From the NCBI GenBank assembly GCA_963777625.1, contig CAVZRO010000029.1, forward strand, positions 75,741 to 139,740: 64,000 bases of DNA, read 5' to 3'. This stretch comes from DATDIC01 sp963777625. Lineage in GTDB: Bacteria > Pseudomonadota > Alphaproteobacteria > Acetobacterales > Acetobacteraceae. Below, one piece after another: positions 35,648-44,794 of this stretch. Both the position numbers and the translations under genes were made by a program. How positions within the stretch are numbered: the first letter of the stretch is position 1; each line of letters opens with the position of its first letter. The notes below the pieces were generated by a model. That model had not been told where the DNA came from, made no database searches, and was given only the letters and a program-made list of their open reading frames with translations.

Positions 35648-37078
35648 ATGCCCGGCATTACACCAGTCGCCGCATCGCTGATTGACGCGATCGGTTCGGT
35701 GGTCGGCGAACGTGGGCTGCTGACCGACGCCGCAGATATGGCAGGTTATCTGGAGGATTGGCGGCGTCTGTTCGTCGGGCGTGCGCGGGCGGTGGTTCGG
35801 CCGGCAAGCACGCGGGAGGTCGCCGAGGTGGTCGCGCTATGTGCTGGCGCCGGTGTCCCCGTGGTGCCGCAGGGCGGCAACACGTCGATGGTCGGCGGGG
35901 CCACGCCGGATGAAGACGGGCGGGCGATCATCCTGAGCCTCGCCCGGATGAACCGGGTGCGGCAGCTCGATCCGGTGGACCTGACCATGACGATCGAGGC
36001 GGGAGCGACATTGAAGGCCGCGCAGATAGCCGCCGGCGACGCCGGCTGCATGCTGCCATTGTCGATTTCCTCGGAAGGGTCGGCGCAGATCGGCGGTGTA
36101 CTGGGCGCCAATGCGGGCGGCAATAACACAGTGCGGTACGGCAACGCGCGCGACCTGGTGCTGGGGCTGGAGGTGGTGCTGCCCGACGGGCAGATATGGA
36201 ACGGACTTCGGCGCTTGCGGAAGGACAATACCGGCTACTGCCTGCGCCAGCTTTTCGTGGGGTCGGAAGGGACCTTGGGGGTCATCACGGCCGCAGTGCT
36301 GAAGCTGGCGGCACAGCCGCGCGAGATTGCCGTCGCGCTATGCGCGGTACCGACAGCGGAAGCCGCGCTGGACCTTTTTGCGCGATTTCAGGCCAACGAC
36401 CCGGCAGACGTGCAGGCTTTCGAATATATGTCCGGTTCCGGGATGAGTTTCGTGCTGCGGCACATCCAAGGCACCACGCTCCCGTTGGCCCAGCCGGCTG
36501 AGCATTACGTGCTGGTGGAACTGGCAACGCCGCGCCCGGATGCCGAGTTGCGTAGTGCGCTGGAGCGGGTACTCGAGACCGCCCTCGGAGGAGGTGTCGT
36601 GGAGGATGCAGCCATTGCGGAAAGCGAAGCACAGCGCGCCGCCATTTGGAAGCTGCGAGAGGAGCATTCGGAAGCGCAGAAGCGCGAAGGGGCATCGGTG
36701 AAGAATGACGTATCGGTGCCGGTTTCGAAGGTGCCGGCGTTCCTTCGGGATGCGACCGCGGCCTGTATCACGCTGATGCCGGGAATCCGCCCCGCCCCGT
36801 TCGGTCATATCGGCGACGGCAACATCCATTTCAATCTGGAACAGCCAGAGGGTGCGGACGCTGCGTGGTTCTTGTCGCATGATCATGCGATCATGGACAC
36901 GGTCAACGATGTCGTGCGTCGCTACGACGGAAGCTTCTCGGCCGAGCATGGGGTCGGTCGGCTGAAGCCGTATATGATGCCGGATTGGCGTGGCGGCGTG
37001 GAACTGAACCTGATGCGGCGTATCAAAGCGGCGCTGGACCCACAGGGGATCATGAACCCGGGGAAACTGCTGCCGTGA
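35648..37078 (+). CDS. FAD-linked D-2-hydroxyacid dehydrogenase (GlcD/D2HGDH-like)
   Basis: A 476-residue protein with an FAD_binding_4 (PCMH) domain (about 45-225, core VPVVPQGGNTSMVGGATPD and GGVLGANAGGNN) and a FAD-oxidase C domain (about 240-475) with metal-binding HIGDGNIHFN and SAEHGVGRLK. Members oxidise D-2-hydroxyglutarate, D-lactate or glycolate, passing electrons to ETF or quinone. The length and single-subunit form fit D2HGDH/Dld-type enzymes better than GlcDEF. Substrate uncertain. It starts with ATG 35648 after an ACGGAGGG ribosome site. Confidence 0.88.
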   Translation: MPGITPVAASLIDAIGSVVGERGLLTDAADMAGYLEDWRRLFVGRARAVVRPASTREVAEVVALCAGAGVPVVPQGGNTSMVGGATPDEDGRAIILSLARMNRVRQLDPVDLTMTIEAGATLKAAQIAAGDAGCMLPLSISSEGSAQIGGVLGANAGGNNTVRYGNARDLVLGLEVVLPDGQIWNGLRRLRKDNTGYCLRQLFVGSEGTLGVITAAVLKLAAQPREIAVALCAVPTAEAALDLFARFQANDPADVQAFEYMSGSGMSFVLRHIQGTTLPLAQPAEHYVLVELATPRPDAELRSALERVLETALGGGVVEDAAIAESEAQRAAIWKLREEHSEAQKREGASVKNDVSVPVSKVPAFLRDATAACITLMPGIRPAPFGHIGDGNIHFNLEQPEGADAAWFLSHDHAIMDTVNDVVRRYDGSFSAEHGVGRLKPYMMPDWRGGVELNLMRRIKAALDPQGIMNPGKLLP

Positions 37079-37333
37079 AGCCGATTGCGGCGAGGACGAG
37101 ATTCAGGCGCGGAAGTTGAGCTTTCAGTACACGGAATAGGCTCGGCCCGACGGCGTCAACAGGCTTGGGGATATCCATCGACAAGGTGATGACGGCGGAA
37201 ATGGCGGAATCAACAGTCCGATGCCTGCGTGGGCGCTGCGGATTCCTCAATGCGCCAAAGCAGCGCAGTCGAACACCGCCCGCCCTGATACGCAGCGCTT
37301 CTGTCCGGTTTCGCCGCAGATGAGGACACGAGC

Positions 37334-38401
37334 GTGACAGAGGCATGGCTCAATAGAATCGGCACGGCCACGCCGCCTCATGATGTGCATCCCGCCTGCA
37401 TCGAATTCGGGCGCATGCTGCTGGCGGATGAACATAGTCGATCACTATTCGTCCGCATGGCGGCGCTGGCCGATATCGAGCACCGCTACGCTATTTTCGC
37501 GCCTGGCAGCGTCTCGCAAGACGGCTATCTTGATCGCGACGGATTCTATCGCCGGGGCGCGTTCCCCTCTACCGGGGAACGTATGGCGCGATTCGAGCCG
37601 GAGGCGCGCGCACTGGCCAGCCAGGCCATTGAGGCGCTGAGGCTTGGCAGTGAACGCCGCACGATCACGCACCTGATCGTCGCCAGTTGCACTGGTTTTG
37701 CGGCGCCAGGGCTTGATTTTCACGTCATGCGGGACGCCGGGCTGAGCGACTCGGTCGAACGCACGGTGGTCGGGTTCATGGGCTGCTTTGCCGCCGTCAA
37801 CGCACTCAAGCTGGCCCGGCATATCGTACGCTCGGAGCCGGCGGCCAGGGTGCTGGTGGTAAACGTGGAATTGTGCAGCCTGCATCTACAGGAGCAGTGG
37901 CAGCTCGAGAAGATGCTGAGCTTTCTGATCTTCGCTGATGGGGCCAGTGCCGCGCTGGTTTCAGCCGTGCCGGAGGGCCTGGCGCTCGGCAAGTTCCGCG
38001 CGGAGGTGATCCCGGACACCGAAGGGCTTATCACCTGGCATATCCGTGACAGCGGGTTCGACATGCACCTTTCCGGCAAGGTGCCGGGGTCCATCAGAAA
38101 CTATCTGCGTCAGCAAGGCGCGGATTTGCTGGGCCACTGTCATGCCGCGACGATTCCAAACTGGGCGGTTCACGCAGGCGGCCGCTCTATCCTCGATGCG
38201 GTGCAGCAGAGTTTGTCGCTGACTCCCGAATCACTGCGCTACTCGCGCGAGGTGTTGCGTGAATTCGGCAATATGTCGTCGGCAACCCTGATGTTCGTTC
38301 TGCAACGCTTTCTGAGAGATACAAATGCCGAGGGTGATGGGATCGCACTTGCGTTCGGACCCGGACTGACCGTCGAAAGCTTCCGGTTCCATCGTGGATA
38401 A
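37334..38401 (+). CDS. Type III polyketide synthase
   Basis: A 355-residue chalcone/stilbene-synthase-like enzyme. The catalytic triad is C151 (GFMGCFAAVN), H280 (AVHAGGRSILD) and N313 (REFGNMSSATLMF). It condenses malonyl units onto an acyl starter to make resorcinols or pyrones. The GTG at 37334 follows a TGAGGA ribosome site. It opens a three-gene unit with a methyltransferase (start 5 bp past its stop) and a flavoprotein, the same gene set as the srsABC phenolic-lipid operon of Streptomyces griseus. The starter chain and final product cannot be read from the sequence. The 255 bp upstream are gene-free. Confidence 0.92.
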   Translation: MTEAWLNRIGTATPPHDVHPACIEFGRMLLADEHSRSLFVRMAALADIEHRYAIFAPGSVSQDGYLDRDGFYRRGAFPSTGERMARFEPEARALASQAIEALRLGSERRTITHLIVASCTGFAAPGLDFHVMRDAGLSDSVERTVVGFMGCFAAVNALKLARHIVRSEPAARVLVVNVELCSLHLQEQWQLEKMLSFLIFADGASAALVSAVPEGLALGKFRAEVIPDTEGLITWHIRDSGFDMHLSGKVPGSIRNYLRQQGADLLGHCHAATIPNWAVHAGGRSILDAVQQSLSLTPESLRYSREVLREFGNMSSATLMFVLQRFLRDTNAEGDGIALAFGPGLTVESFRFHRG

Positions 38402-38405
38402 AGTG

Positions 38406-39110
38406 ATGGTCAATCTTCGTCATCGAAGCGAGGCGGCCGAGCAGATGGATACGGATTGCCTCGACTTCGCCGATTATCAGAACTGCCTCGCCGATCTGGC
38501 GCGGGTGAACGTGGTGACGCTGACACATCGCCCGGTACTTGCGTGGCTCGCAGAGGAAGCAAGGGAGCTGCGGTCCTTCTCCCTCCTGGATGTCGGCTGC
38601 GGCTATGGTGATTTGTTGCGAAGGATCGATCGTTGGGCGCGCCGGCGCGGCGTGGTGGCACGGCTGGAGGGGCTGGACCAGAATCCATGGAGCATCCGAG
38701 CGGCCCAGGCGGCCATGCCGGAGAACGCGCAGATAGGGCTGCGGGCTGGCGATATCTTCGCATACGAGCCCGACGCGCCGTTCGATTTCATTGTGAGTTC
38801 GCAGTTCACGCACCATCTGGCCGATGCGGATCTGATCTCGTTCCTTCGCTGGCAAGAGAGGAGCGCGGGACGCGGCTGGTTTGTCTCGGACCTCCGCCGT
38901 CATTGGTTCGCCTATTACGGATTTCCGCTGCTGGCGCGGTTGGCACGATGGCATCGTTTCGTTCGCACTGACGGGCAAATCTCGATCGCCCGCTCGTTCA
39001 CCGCGCGCGACTGGCATACGCTTCTGGAGGCGGCGGAGGTCCGAGGCAATGTCGCGGTCCTTCCACAGTTTCCATTTCGGCTTTGCGTGGCGCGCCGGTG
39101 CAACCACTAA
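38406..39110 (+). CDS. SAM-dependent methyltransferase of the type III PKS unit
   Basis: A 234-residue class I methyltransferase. Motif I is LLDVGCGYGDLLRRI (about residues 60-74), the acidic loop LEGLDQNPWS follows, and FIVSSQFTHHL is motif IV. It begins MVNLRHRSEAAEQMD, the lead-in seen in methyltransferases paired with type III PKSs. ATG 38406 is chosen over GTG 38394, which would overlap the PKS. By analogy with SrsB it may methylate the aromatic ring or a hydroxyl of the PKS product. It overlaps the next gene by 13 bp. Confidence 0.85.
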   Translation: MVNLRHRSEAAEQMDTDCLDFADYQNCLADLARVNVVTLTHRPVLAWLAEEARELRSFSLLDVGCGYGDLLRRIDRWARRRGVVARLEGLDQNPWSIRAAQAAMPENAQIGLRAGDIFAYEPDAPFDFIVSSQFTHHLADADLISFLRWQERSAGRGWFVSDLRRHWFAYYGFPLLARLARWHRFVRTDGQISIARSFTARDWHTLLEAAEVRGNVAVLPQFPFRLCVARRCNH

Positions 39111-40183
39111 TCATTGGGGGTGGGCCGGCGGGCTCGGCCGCTGCGATCGTGCTGGGGTGTGCCGGCCAATCGGTGACGCTGGTGGAACGCAGCTCTGGCC
39201 CGCATGACAAAGTATGCGGTGATTTTCTTAGTGCAGGCGCGCTTGGTTCGCTCAGCGCATTGGGTATTGATGTGGTTGGACTCGGCTCTGTCCCGATCAA
39301 CCGCATTCGACTGATATGCGGCAACGAGGAGGCAATTGCGGCATTACCGTTTGCCGCCGCCGGCGTGAGTCGGCGTGCTCTGGATGAGGCGCTGTTGGCG
39401 CGCGCGGCCGCGGTAGGAGCGTATCTGTTGCGGGGCACTTCGGTGCGCCGCCTGCGACGTATCGGGCACACATGGGCCGTGGACACAGATACCTGTGGAG
39501 CGATCCGGGCGGACACCCTGTTCCTGGCAACGGGAAAGCATGACCTGCGCGGGTTGGGGAGGCCACAGCGCAGCCGCGTTGTGGGGCTGAAGATGTATTT
39601 TGCGCTGAGCCTGGACCAAGCGTCGGCGCTAAATGAAACCATCGAGCTGATGCTCTTTAGCGGGGGGTATGCGGGCCTGCAACTGGTGGAATCGCGTCAC
39701 GCCGTCTTGTGCTGGCTGATGCCTTCTCATGTGCTTCGCCGGATCGGCCGCTGGCCCGCAGTTTTGGACTTCCTGACCGATAGGTCGGCCCATCTTGGGC
39801 GACGGCTGTCCGGGTCGCGACCTTTGCTCTCGAAGCCACTTGCCATCGCCGGAATTCCGTATGGATTTCTGAGTCGAGCGGCTGTCGTGCCTGGACTGTT
39901 CCGGTTGGGCGATCAGGCAGGAGTCATTCCGTCGCTGACTGGTGACGGGGTGGCGATCGCGCTCCATAGCGGAAGGCTGGCGGCCGAGACTTGGCTGGCC
40001 CGTGCCGGACCCGAGGCGTACTATAGCAAGCAATTATGGCACGATCTGGTGTATCCCGTGCGCATGGCGGGCATCCTTCATGGCCTCTGCCGGAGTTCCG
40101 CGATGCAATCCGGCATTGTGGCTGCATGTCGCGGATGGCCGGGATTGATGCGGTGGGCAGCGGGTCAGACCCGCGTGGTTTGA
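39098..40183 (+). CDS. FAD-dependent oxidoreductase of the type III PKS unit (GGR-like)
   Basis: A 361-residue flavoprotein with an N-terminal GGGPAGSAAAIVL dinucleotide motif, HDKVCGDFLSAGAL (the KxCGG-like loop of geranylgeranyl-reductase-family flavoproteins), and the FAD contact LFRLGDQAGVIPSLTGDG (about residue 270). By comparison with SrsC it may hydroxylate the methylated resorcinol to a hydroquinone, but the family also contains reductases. GTG 39098 is preferred to TTG 39083 because the Rossmann strand starts directly after it. It is the last gene of the unit. Confidence 0.83.
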   Translation: MQPLIIGGGPAGSAAAIVLGCAGQSVTLVERSSGPHDKVCGDFLSAGALGSLSALGIDVVGLGSVPINRIRLICGNEEAIAALPFAAAGVSRRALDEALLARAAAVGAYLLRGTSVRRLRRIGHTWAVDTDTCGAIRADTLFLATGKHDLRGLGRPQRSRVVGLKMYFALSLDQASALNETIELMLFSGGYAGLQLVESRHAVLCWLMPSHVLRRIGRWPAVLDFLTDRSAHLGRRLSGSRPLLSKPLAIAGIPYGFLSRAAVVPGLFRLGDQAGVIPSLTGDGVAIALHSGRLAAETWLARAGPEAYYSKQLWHDLVYPVRMAGILHGLCRSSAMQSGIVAACRGWPGLMRWAAGQTRVV

Positions 40184-40295
40184 TATGGCCAAGCCCCGGC
40201 GCACACTTCCGGCATTTCGCCTCATGCGACGTCATGCTTGCGCCGGCGTTGCACTCAGCGCGAACCGGTCTGGTCTATAGGGGGAGGAGATAGTC

Positions 40296-41552
40296 ATGAC
40301 CATCTACACCGGCCCTGTATTCGACATGGCCCGCGACCAGTTTCAGGTCATCGCCGATTACCTGGAAATTCCTGCGGATGAACGGGATCGACTGCTGTAC
40401 CCCAAGCGGGCTGTCGCCGTTGCCTGTCCGATCCACAGCGACGGGGGCGAAACCACGGTGTTCCACGGCTATCGGGTCCAGCACCATTTGACATTGGGTC
40501 CGACGAAGGGCGGCACACGCTACTCGCCCACCCTCGAGATCGGTGAAGTGGCCGCGCTGGCGATCTGGATGAGTTGGAAATGCGCACTAGCGGGTCTGCC
40601 TTATGGGGGCGCCAAAGGAGGCGTCAGATGTGATCCTTACGCGCTGTCACGCCACGAGTTGGAGGCAGTCTCTCGCCGCTACATGCAGGAGATGATCCCG
40701 TTTGTCGGCCCCCACACGGACGTTATGGCCCCCGACATGGGAACCAACGAGCAGGTAATGGCCTGGTTCATGGACACTTATTCGATGTACCAGGGCAGGA
40801 CCGTCACCGAGATCGTGACTGGTAAACCGGTTGCGTCCGGCGGCACCGAAGGACGGCGGGAAGCGACGGGGCGCGGCGTTGCGTATCTGGTGGATCGCGC
40901 GCTGGCCCGTATTGGCGTCCAGCCATCCGGCGCGACGGCAATCGTGCAGGGGTTCGGCAATGTCGGCAGCGTCGCGGCGCAATCGCTGGCCGAACGGGGG
41001 ATGAAGATACTCGGGGTTTCAGACCACACTGCCTGCTATTTCGACCCAAAAGGTCTGGATGTGAGTGCCCTGCTGCGGCACACGGCAGAAAAAGGCGTGT
41101 TAGCCGGGTTTTCCAATCAGCTTGCGTTCGATCCGCGAGCCTTGCTGGTACTGCCATGCGAGGTGCTGGTCCCGGCAGCCATGGAACGGGTGATCGATGC
41201 AGATATTGCCGCACAATTGCGATGCCGTGTACTGGCCGAAGGCGCGAACGGCCCGACCACGCCGGATGCGGACGAGGTGTTAAGCCGCCGGCCGGAAATA
41301 TTCGTCATCCCTGATATCCTGTGCAATGCCGGCGGTGTCGTGGTGAGCTACTTCGAGTGGGTGCAGGACCTTCAGCAGTTCTTCTGGGACGAGGCGGAGG
41401 TGATGAGCAAACTCTACCACGTGCTGGATCGTGCCTTTGCCGCGGTTATGGCACGGGTCGAACGGGACAAGGTCCCGCACCGTACCGCGGCAATGGCGAT
41501 CGGCGTGCAGAAGGTGCGCAGCGCGAAGCAAGTGCGCGGGTTGTTCCCGTAA
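40296..41552 (+). CDS. Glu/Leu/Phe/Val dehydrogenase (glutamate dehydrogenase-like)
   Basis: A 418-residue amino-acid dehydrogenase. The catalytic Lys region reads PYGGAKGGVR, preceded by LGPTKGGTRY, and the Rossmann motif is VQGFGNVGSVAAQ (about residue 218). It interconverts an amino acid and its oxo-acid with NAD(P)H and ammonium; the size fits an NAD-type hexameric GDH. GGGGAGGAGA lies 6 bases before the ATG, a very strong ribosome site. It stands alone, 112 bp after the polyketide unit; its transcript probably ends at the hairpin at 41704-41735. Confidence 0.92.
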   Translation: MTIYTGPVFDMARDQFQVIADYLEIPADERDRLLYPKRAVAVACPIHSDGGETTVFHGYRVQHHLTLGPTKGGTRYSPTLEIGEVAALAIWMSWKCALAGLPYGGAKGGVRCDPYALSRHELEAVSRRYMQEMIPFVGPHTDVMAPDMGTNEQVMAWFMDTYSMYQGRTVTEIVTGKPVASGGTEGRREATGRGVAYLVDRALARIGVQPSGATAIVQGFGNVGSVAAQSLAERGMKILGVSDHTACYFDPKGLDVSALLRHTAEKGVLAGFSNQLAFDPRALLVLPCEVLVPAAMERVIDADIAAQLRCRVLAEGANGPTTPDADEVLSRRPEIFVIPDILCNAGGVVVSYFEWVQDLQQFFWDEAEVMSKLYHVLDRAFAAVMARVERDKVPHRTAAMAIGVQKVRSAKQVRGLFP

Positions 41553-41703
41553 CGGCGGACTTTTTTCGAGGATCTGTGATCTACTTCACAGCCGGATCCG
41601 AGGTCTGGTGCGAAAACCCAAACACCGGTTGGCGTTAGCCCCAACACCCTCGCCGATCGGTTGGGCCCGCGGTGGCCCAGGTCAACCCGGACCTTTTCCT
41701 TTC

Positions 41704-41735
41704 AGCCCGGCCGCTTCGGCGGTCGGGCTTTTTTT
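41704..41735 (+). terminator. Rho-independent terminator with UUCG tetraloop
   Basis: AGCCCGGCCGC (41704-41714), TTCG loop, and GCGGTCGGGCT (41719-41729) make an 11-bp stem with one G-U pair, closed by a C(UUCG)G tetraloop and followed by seven T. It lies 150 bp past the gdh stop and 52 bp before thiS. It most simply ends the dehydrogenase transcript; it could instead attenuate a longer thiSG leader. Confidence 0.88.
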
Positions 41736-41787
41736 CTTGTCGGGGACCGGCCTTTCCGCCCTGAACCCGCAGGTCCATACTGGACAT

Positions 41788-42000
41788 ATGCGCACGACCG
41801 TCAGTCTGACCGTCAATGGTGAAACCCTTTCCGCGGATGGTCCGCTGACCGTGGCCAATCTGCTCGCCAATCTCGGCCTCGAGATCCGTAAGGTCGCCAT
41901 CGAACGGAACCAACAGATCGTTCCGCGTTCGGCCTATCCGGACACCTGGCTGGTGACCGGCGACAGCGTGGAGATCGTGCATTTCATCGGTGGAGGCTGA
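41788..42000 (+). CDS. thiS: Sulfur carrier protein ThiS
   Basis: A 70-residue ubiquitin-fold carrier that brings sulfur, as a C-terminal thiocarboxylate, to thiazole synthase. It ends in the required Gly-Gly (HFIGGG) and has VNGETLSADGPLTVANLL near the start, with the family segment VAIERNQQIVPRS. ATG 41788. The stop is directly followed by thiG, so the pair is an operon. ThiF, ThiO and ThiE are not in the window; ThiL is at 5.7-6.7 kb. I see no TPP riboswitch consensus upstream. Confidence 0.93.
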   Translation: MRTTVSLTVNGETLSADGPLTVANLLANLGLEIRKVAIERNQQIVPRSAYPDTWLVTGDSVEIVHFIGGG

Positions 42001-42001
42001 G

Positions 42002-42793
42002 ATGGACGGAACTTTGCCGGCAGATGACGGCTGGATTATTGCCGGCCGCCGTTTCCGTTCCCGGTTGATCGTCGGGACAGGAAAATACAAGGACTTGGAA
42101 GAAACCGCGGCGGCGATCGAGGCGAGCGGGGCGGAGATTGTGACCGTGGCGGTCCGGCGAGTGAACCTGTCAGATCCTAAGGCGCCGATGCTGCAGGATC
42201 ACGTCGATCCGCAACGCTATACCTATTTACCCAACACCGCCGGATGTCATACGGCCGACGAAGCGGTGCGCACGCTGCGGTTGGCTCGCGAGGCGGGTGG
42301 TTGGAATCTGGTGAAACTGGAAGTGCTCGGGCCTCCGCCGACGCTTTATCCGGACATGCCAGCTACCTTCGAAGCCGCCGCAGCGCTGATCAAGGATGGT
42401 TTCGAAGTCATGGTGTATTGCGCGGACGATCCAGTCGCGGCAAAGCGGCTAGAGGATATGGGCTGCGTCGCCATCATGCCGCTTGGGGCTCCGATCGGCT
42501 CAGGTCTCGGCATCCAGAATCCGGCGATGATCTGGATGATGCGGGAGCAAGCCAAGGTGCCGTTCCTGGTGGATGCGGGCGTTGGGATCGCCTCGGATGC
42601 AGCGATCGCGATGGAACTTGGGTGCGACGCTGTCTTGCTGAATTCCGCCATCGCGCACGCAGGGAACCCGGCGCGGATGGCGCGAGCCATGAAGCTCGCG
42701 GTGGAGGCGGGACGGCTCGCGTATTTGGCGGGACGGATGCCGCGGCGAATGGGGGCCGATCCGTCCAGCCCGTTGACCGGGCTGATCAAGTAA
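42002..42793 (+). CDS. thiG: Thiazole synthase ThiG
   Basis: ThiG forms the thiazole phosphate of thiamine from 1-deoxyxylulose 5-phosphate, ThiS-thiocarboxylate and dehydroglycine. The 263-residue TIM barrel has LIVGTGKYKD, the VTVAVRRVNL strand, the Schiff-base Lys in LVKLEVLGPPPTL, and the phosphate-binding VDAGVGIASDAA and LLNSAIAHA. ATG 42002 begins one base after the thiS stop codon. It converges on the Hint-domain gene, 15 bp away. Confidence 0.95.
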   Translation: MDGTLPADDGWIIAGRRFRSRLIVGTGKYKDLEETAAAIEASGAEIVTVAVRRVNLSDPKAPMLQDHVDPQRYTYLPNTAGCHTADEAVRTLRLAREAGGWNLVKLEVLGPPPTLYPDMPATFEAAAALIKDGFEVMVYCADDPVAAKRLEDMGCVAIMPLGAPIGSGLGIQNPAMIWMMREQAKVPFLVDAGVGIASDAAIAMELGCDAVLLNSAIAHAGNPARMARAMKLAVEAGRLAYLAGRMPRRMGADPSSPLTGLIK

Positions 42794-42808
42794 GGCTGGC
42801 TGGGAGTC

Positions 42809-44554
42809 TCAGGCCACCAAGCTTTCGGGGATGGCCGGGTCAACTCGGTAGATTGCCGGGCCAGCGAGCGTCAGTTCGACGGTGATAATCCCGCTCAGCA
42901 AGGGAAGCCTGACGGCCGCGTCGCCATCGGTCCAGCGCCACGGCCCGTCGGCGCCTGTCTCCGCGCCATGCCAGCCATCTGTGAGCGACGGGTCGTCAGC
43001 CGGGACATTTATTTGCTCGCCGGTGGTGCTGCGAACAAGAATGGTTCTGACGGCGATGCCCAGACGCCGCCAATCGTCGGCTTTGGGGGTTACATCAGCC
43101 GGGACGCTGGACCGCGAGATAACGCGAATTTCGGAGACCCCACGAGGGAGGACGAAGGTGTAGCGGTCGATCCCCTGAGCCACCGGTTTGTACTCGCGTC
43201 CTTGCGCGAGCAGTCTGAGACCGGGATCGCCGGTGACAACCACACCAGGGCGGGCATAATTCAACGCCTCGGCGCGGTTCACCAGCCTAGCCCAAAGCGG
43301 CTCTATATCGGTCGAGCGCAGACAAAGCGGCGCGTACAACTGCTCCTGCCAGCACAAGCGGTTCTCGTCCAGGTCGAGAGCCGGGTGGAGGTCGGCTGGT
43401 TGGCCGGAATTGGCGAAGAAGCCACGGTTACCTGTGTTCAGGTAAGTCTCGGCCGGTAGTCCTTCTGCCAACAGTGCGTCGTGAGTATCCAGCTCGACAT
43501 GATAATAGTGCACTGTACGCAGTGACCGGTCTTGAGCGATGCTCATGCCATTTATGAGCAGCTTGGCGGGAACGAGCTGTCCATCCACGAAGAGGCAATG
43601 GTCGGGAGAGACCAGAAGATCGCGTTCTGGCAGCCGATCGGCGAAGGCTCCGGCGTGAATGCGGACAGGGTAGAGACTGTCGGGTCGCTTGTGGCTAGTC
43701 AGGTCGATCCGGCGGTGGCCAATCCAGCGTACGGGCCGTGCCGTCCCGGTAACCGTGATGACCTGGGCGCCTTCGCGCAGATTTTCGACCGCGATATCGC
43801 CCTGGTCAGTCGCGATACGAGTACCGGCGACGAAGCAGACGGCAGTGACGTCCAGAAAGCTGGTTGCAACGCCAGTACGCGGGTCGGGTAGAGTGACAAC
43901 CGACGCGCTGAGCGCCGAGACGTCCGAAGCTGCCTGAAAATTCGTGAGCTGATACAGTTCCTTTATACCCGAGCTGTTGACTCCGTTGATGGTGAGGGTG
44001 GTTCCAGAAAGAAAGGCCGAATATGTAGGGAAGAACGCTTGGGTCAGTATATATTTTGCGAGGTACAGATTGTCGCCGAAATCAAAGCCGGTCACTGGGG
44101 AGTTGGAAATATTGTGCCAAATCGGCTGTGGAGTAGAGAGGAAGATATCGGCGTTCGAGCCCTGAAACGCGAATGAGCCCATGCTGAAATCAGGTAGTTC
44201 CAGAGTGCCCGCATCAGTAATGCTGCCATTGGCCTGCAGGCGAAGCGCCGCTAGTTGCGCGTCGGCGTCAATGTCGATTGTCCCAGCATTGATCAGAGGA
44301 CCGGAGAGATTTAGAGTAATACCCGACGCAATGTCGAGAAGCGGTGCTCCAGCCGATATCTGCAGAGCCAGAAGAGGAAAGCCAGTATCAAGATTATCGT
44401 AAGAAACCTCACCGGGTGCCATTGCGGGACCGATGATAACGCGGTCGCCGTCGACCGGCAGTGCTCCCCCTATCCAATTGCTCGGCGCGTTCCAGGCGAA
44501 GCTGTTCGAGGTACCTGGGACGCTAATGGACTGGGTAAATGTTTTGTTGGCCAT
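42809..44554 (-). CDS. Hint-domain (intein-like) surface protein
   Basis: A 581-residue protein. Residues 1-235 are Ser/Thr/Gly-rich beta-repeat sequence (NWIGGALPVDGDRVIIG, then SGPLINAGTIDIDADAQL) resembling adhesin-type beta-helix. A Hint (hedgehog/intein) module starts at C240 (C-F-V-A-G-T-R-I) and includes NLREGAQVITV, LVSPDHCLFVDGQLVPAKLLINGMS and LLAEGLPAETYLNTGN. Such Hint_2 proteins are abundant in Acetobacteraceae; the module can cleave itself in related proteins. The last 140 residues form another beta domain. The N-terminus lacks a signal peptide. Function unknown; cell-surface location is inference. Confidence 0.82.
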   Translation of the reverse strand: MANKTFTQSISVPGTSNSFAWNAPSNWIGGALPVDGDRVIIGPAMAPGEVSYDNLDTGFPLLALQISAGAPLLDIASGITLNLSGPLINAGTIDIDADAQLAALRLQANGSITDAGTLELPDFSMGSFAFQGSNADIFLSTPQPIWHNISNSPVTGFDFGDNLYLAKYILTQAFFPTYSAFLSGTTLTINGVNSSGIKELYQLTNFQAASDVSALSASVVTLPDPRTGVATSFLDVTAVCFVAGTRIATDQGDIAVENLREGAQVITVTGTARPVRWIGHRRIDLTSHKRPDSLYPVRIHAGAFADRLPERDLLVSPDHCLFVDGQLVPAKLLINGMSIAQDRSLRTVHYYHVELDTHDALLAEGLPAETYLNTGNRGFFANSGQPADLHPALDLDENRLCWQEQLYAPLCLRSTDIEPLWARLVNRAEALNYARPGVVVTGDPGLRLLAQGREYKPVAQGIDRYTFVLPRGVSEIRVISRSSVPADVTPKADDWRRLGIAVRTILVRSTTGEQINVPADDPSLTDGWHGAETGADGPWRWTDGDAAVRLPLLSGIITVELTLAGPAIYRVDPAIPESLVA

Positions 44555-44794
44555 ACGACCACCCTCGCCGGAACCGGATTGGTCCTACTGAAGGCTGCCC
44601 GGAGGAGAGGCATTTGTCAACGAATTGTTAACGTTTTGGGTTGCGTGCTTTCGCGCTCGCCTGCGGGCGTAGGCTGCCCGTTGCGGGTCCGGCTACTCGC
44701 TGTTATCCCCGCCCGCATGGTCGGCGATGCAATGAGTCCCGCCTCATGCTGGGCGCCGGCGGCGCAGGCCGGGCGGCGGTATCGGACATGGGAT

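Noticed and set aside
37050..37346. Small minus-strand open frame in the gap before the type III PKS
   Set aside because: No ribosome site and no recognisable motif; the gap more likely holds the promoter of the polyketide unit, which I could not pinpoint.
41553..41787. TPP riboswitch upstream of thiS
   Set aside because: The CTGAGA and the conserved ACC-TGATC...TACCAGCG elements of the THI box are not present on this strand.
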